Assembly: GCA_016197345.1 (NCBI GenBank)
Contig: JACPVY010000297.1
Location: forward strand, 1 to 5,620
Reading direction: 5' to 3'
DNA length: 5,620 nucleotides
Origin: Burkholderiales bacterium
GTDB lineage: Bacteria > Pseudomonadota > Gammaproteobacteria > Burkholderiales > Burkholderiaceae_D
The notes below the pieces were generated by a model, which saw nothing but the letters and a program-made list of their open reading frames with translations, made no database searches and had not been told where the DNA came from. Position numbers and translations under genes: made by a program. This document shows positions 5,174-5,620 of this stretch, piece by piece. The stretch's first letter is position 1, and each line of letters begins with the position of its first letter.

Positions 5174-5620
5174 ATGAGCGAACAATTATTGAAAACCGTA
5201 GAACGGGAAACTGGCGACCATCCTAAACATGCCGTCATTTGGATGCATGGCTTGGGCGATAGCGGTCACGGTTTCGCCCCTATCGTGCCGCAATTGCAAT
5301 TAGATGGCTGCCCGCCGCTACGCTTTGTTTTCCCACATGCACCAACCATGCCTGTCACCGTTAACGGCGGTTATGTGATGCCAGCTTGGTACGATATTCG
5401 CGGTGCCGACATTGTGGCGCGCGAAGATGAAGCCGGTATCCGCGCTTCGCAAGCAGCGATTATCAAATTGATTGAGCGTGAAATTGCGCGCGGCATTCCT
5501 GCTGCCAATATTGCCCTAGCTGGTTTTTCACAGGGTTGTGCGATGGCTTTGCATGTGGGTTTGCGCTATCCACAAAAACTCGCTGGCATCATGGGTTTAT
5601 CTGGTTATGTCCCGCTCGGC
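5174..5620 (+). CDS. Alpha/beta-hydrolase, phospholipase/carboxylesterase family (Abhydrolase_2), 3'-truncated
   Basis: The first 149 residues of a serine esterase related to bacterial carboxylesterases (EstB/YpfH) and acyl-protein thioesterases. The frame starts MSEQLLKTVERETGDHPKHA and runs open to the window edge. Family features are VIWMHGLGDSG (21-31, oxyanion-hole region), FVFPHAPTMPVTVNGGYVMP (51-70), AWYDIRG (71-77) and the nucleophile elbow GFSQG with Ser119. The catalytic Asp and His would lie beyond the window, so the triad cannot be checked. No signal peptide is visible, so it is probably cytoplasmic. The start lies 15 bases after the mog stop, with only a weak TAGG-type ribosome-binding sequence, consistent with being the third gene of the yjgA-mog operon. 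The physiological ester substrate cannot be told from sequence. Confidence 0.92.
   Translation, partial: MSEQLLKTVERETGDHPKHAVIWMHGLGDSGHGFAPIVPQLQLDGCPPLRFVFPHAPTMPVTVNGGYVMPAWYDIRGADIVAREDEAGIRASQAAIIKLIEREIARGIPAANIALAGFSQGCAMALHVGLRYPQKLAGIMGLSGYVPLG

Overview
The window looks like chromosomal DNA from a betaproteobacterium, most likely order Burkholderiales and possibly Oxalobacteraceae (for example an Undibacterium- or Herminiimonas-like organism). This rests on remembered family resemblance of the proteins, on roughly 50% GC, and on the gene neighbourhood pmbA / yjgA / mog / carboxylesterase. No search could be run, so the taxon is an inference. I see no insertion sequence, phage gene, CRISPR array, tRNA or rRNA.

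Layout. (1) 2-1438 (+) is the 3' part of the large permease gene of a TRAP transporter (DctM/TakM type), ending in a striking Ser/Ala tail. (2) 1439-1538 is a short convergent spacer with an 18-nt perfect palindrome and a strong bidirectional terminator. (3) 1539-2624 (-) encodes a TakP-like periplasmic 2-oxoacid-binding protein with a Tat signal, read from its own leader and promoter at about 2625-2743. (4) 2796-3800 (-) is a pmbA (tldE) gene that has lost its central domain and carries an in-frame TAA at the junction. (5) 3801-3885 is a short divergent intergenic region. (6) 3886-4530 (+) is yjgA (darP), 4505-5158 (+) is mog, which overlaps the end of yjgA, and 5174 to the window end (+) is an alpha/beta-hydrolase of the phospholipase/carboxylesterase family. 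These three probably form one operon.

How the parts work together. The permease and the binding protein plausibly form one sodium-driven TRAP importer for pyruvate-like 2-oxoacids, although the genes converge instead of forming one operon. PmbA/TldE normally pairs with the metalloprotease TldD. YjgA acts in 50S ribosome assembly and MogA in molybdenum cofactor synthesis. These housekeeping genes are neighbours without an evident functional link.

The observations most worth a second look are the truncated pmbA, the 48-residue Ser/Ala tract on the permease, and the palindromic elements around takP. I do not see convincing evidence for a new multi-gene system.
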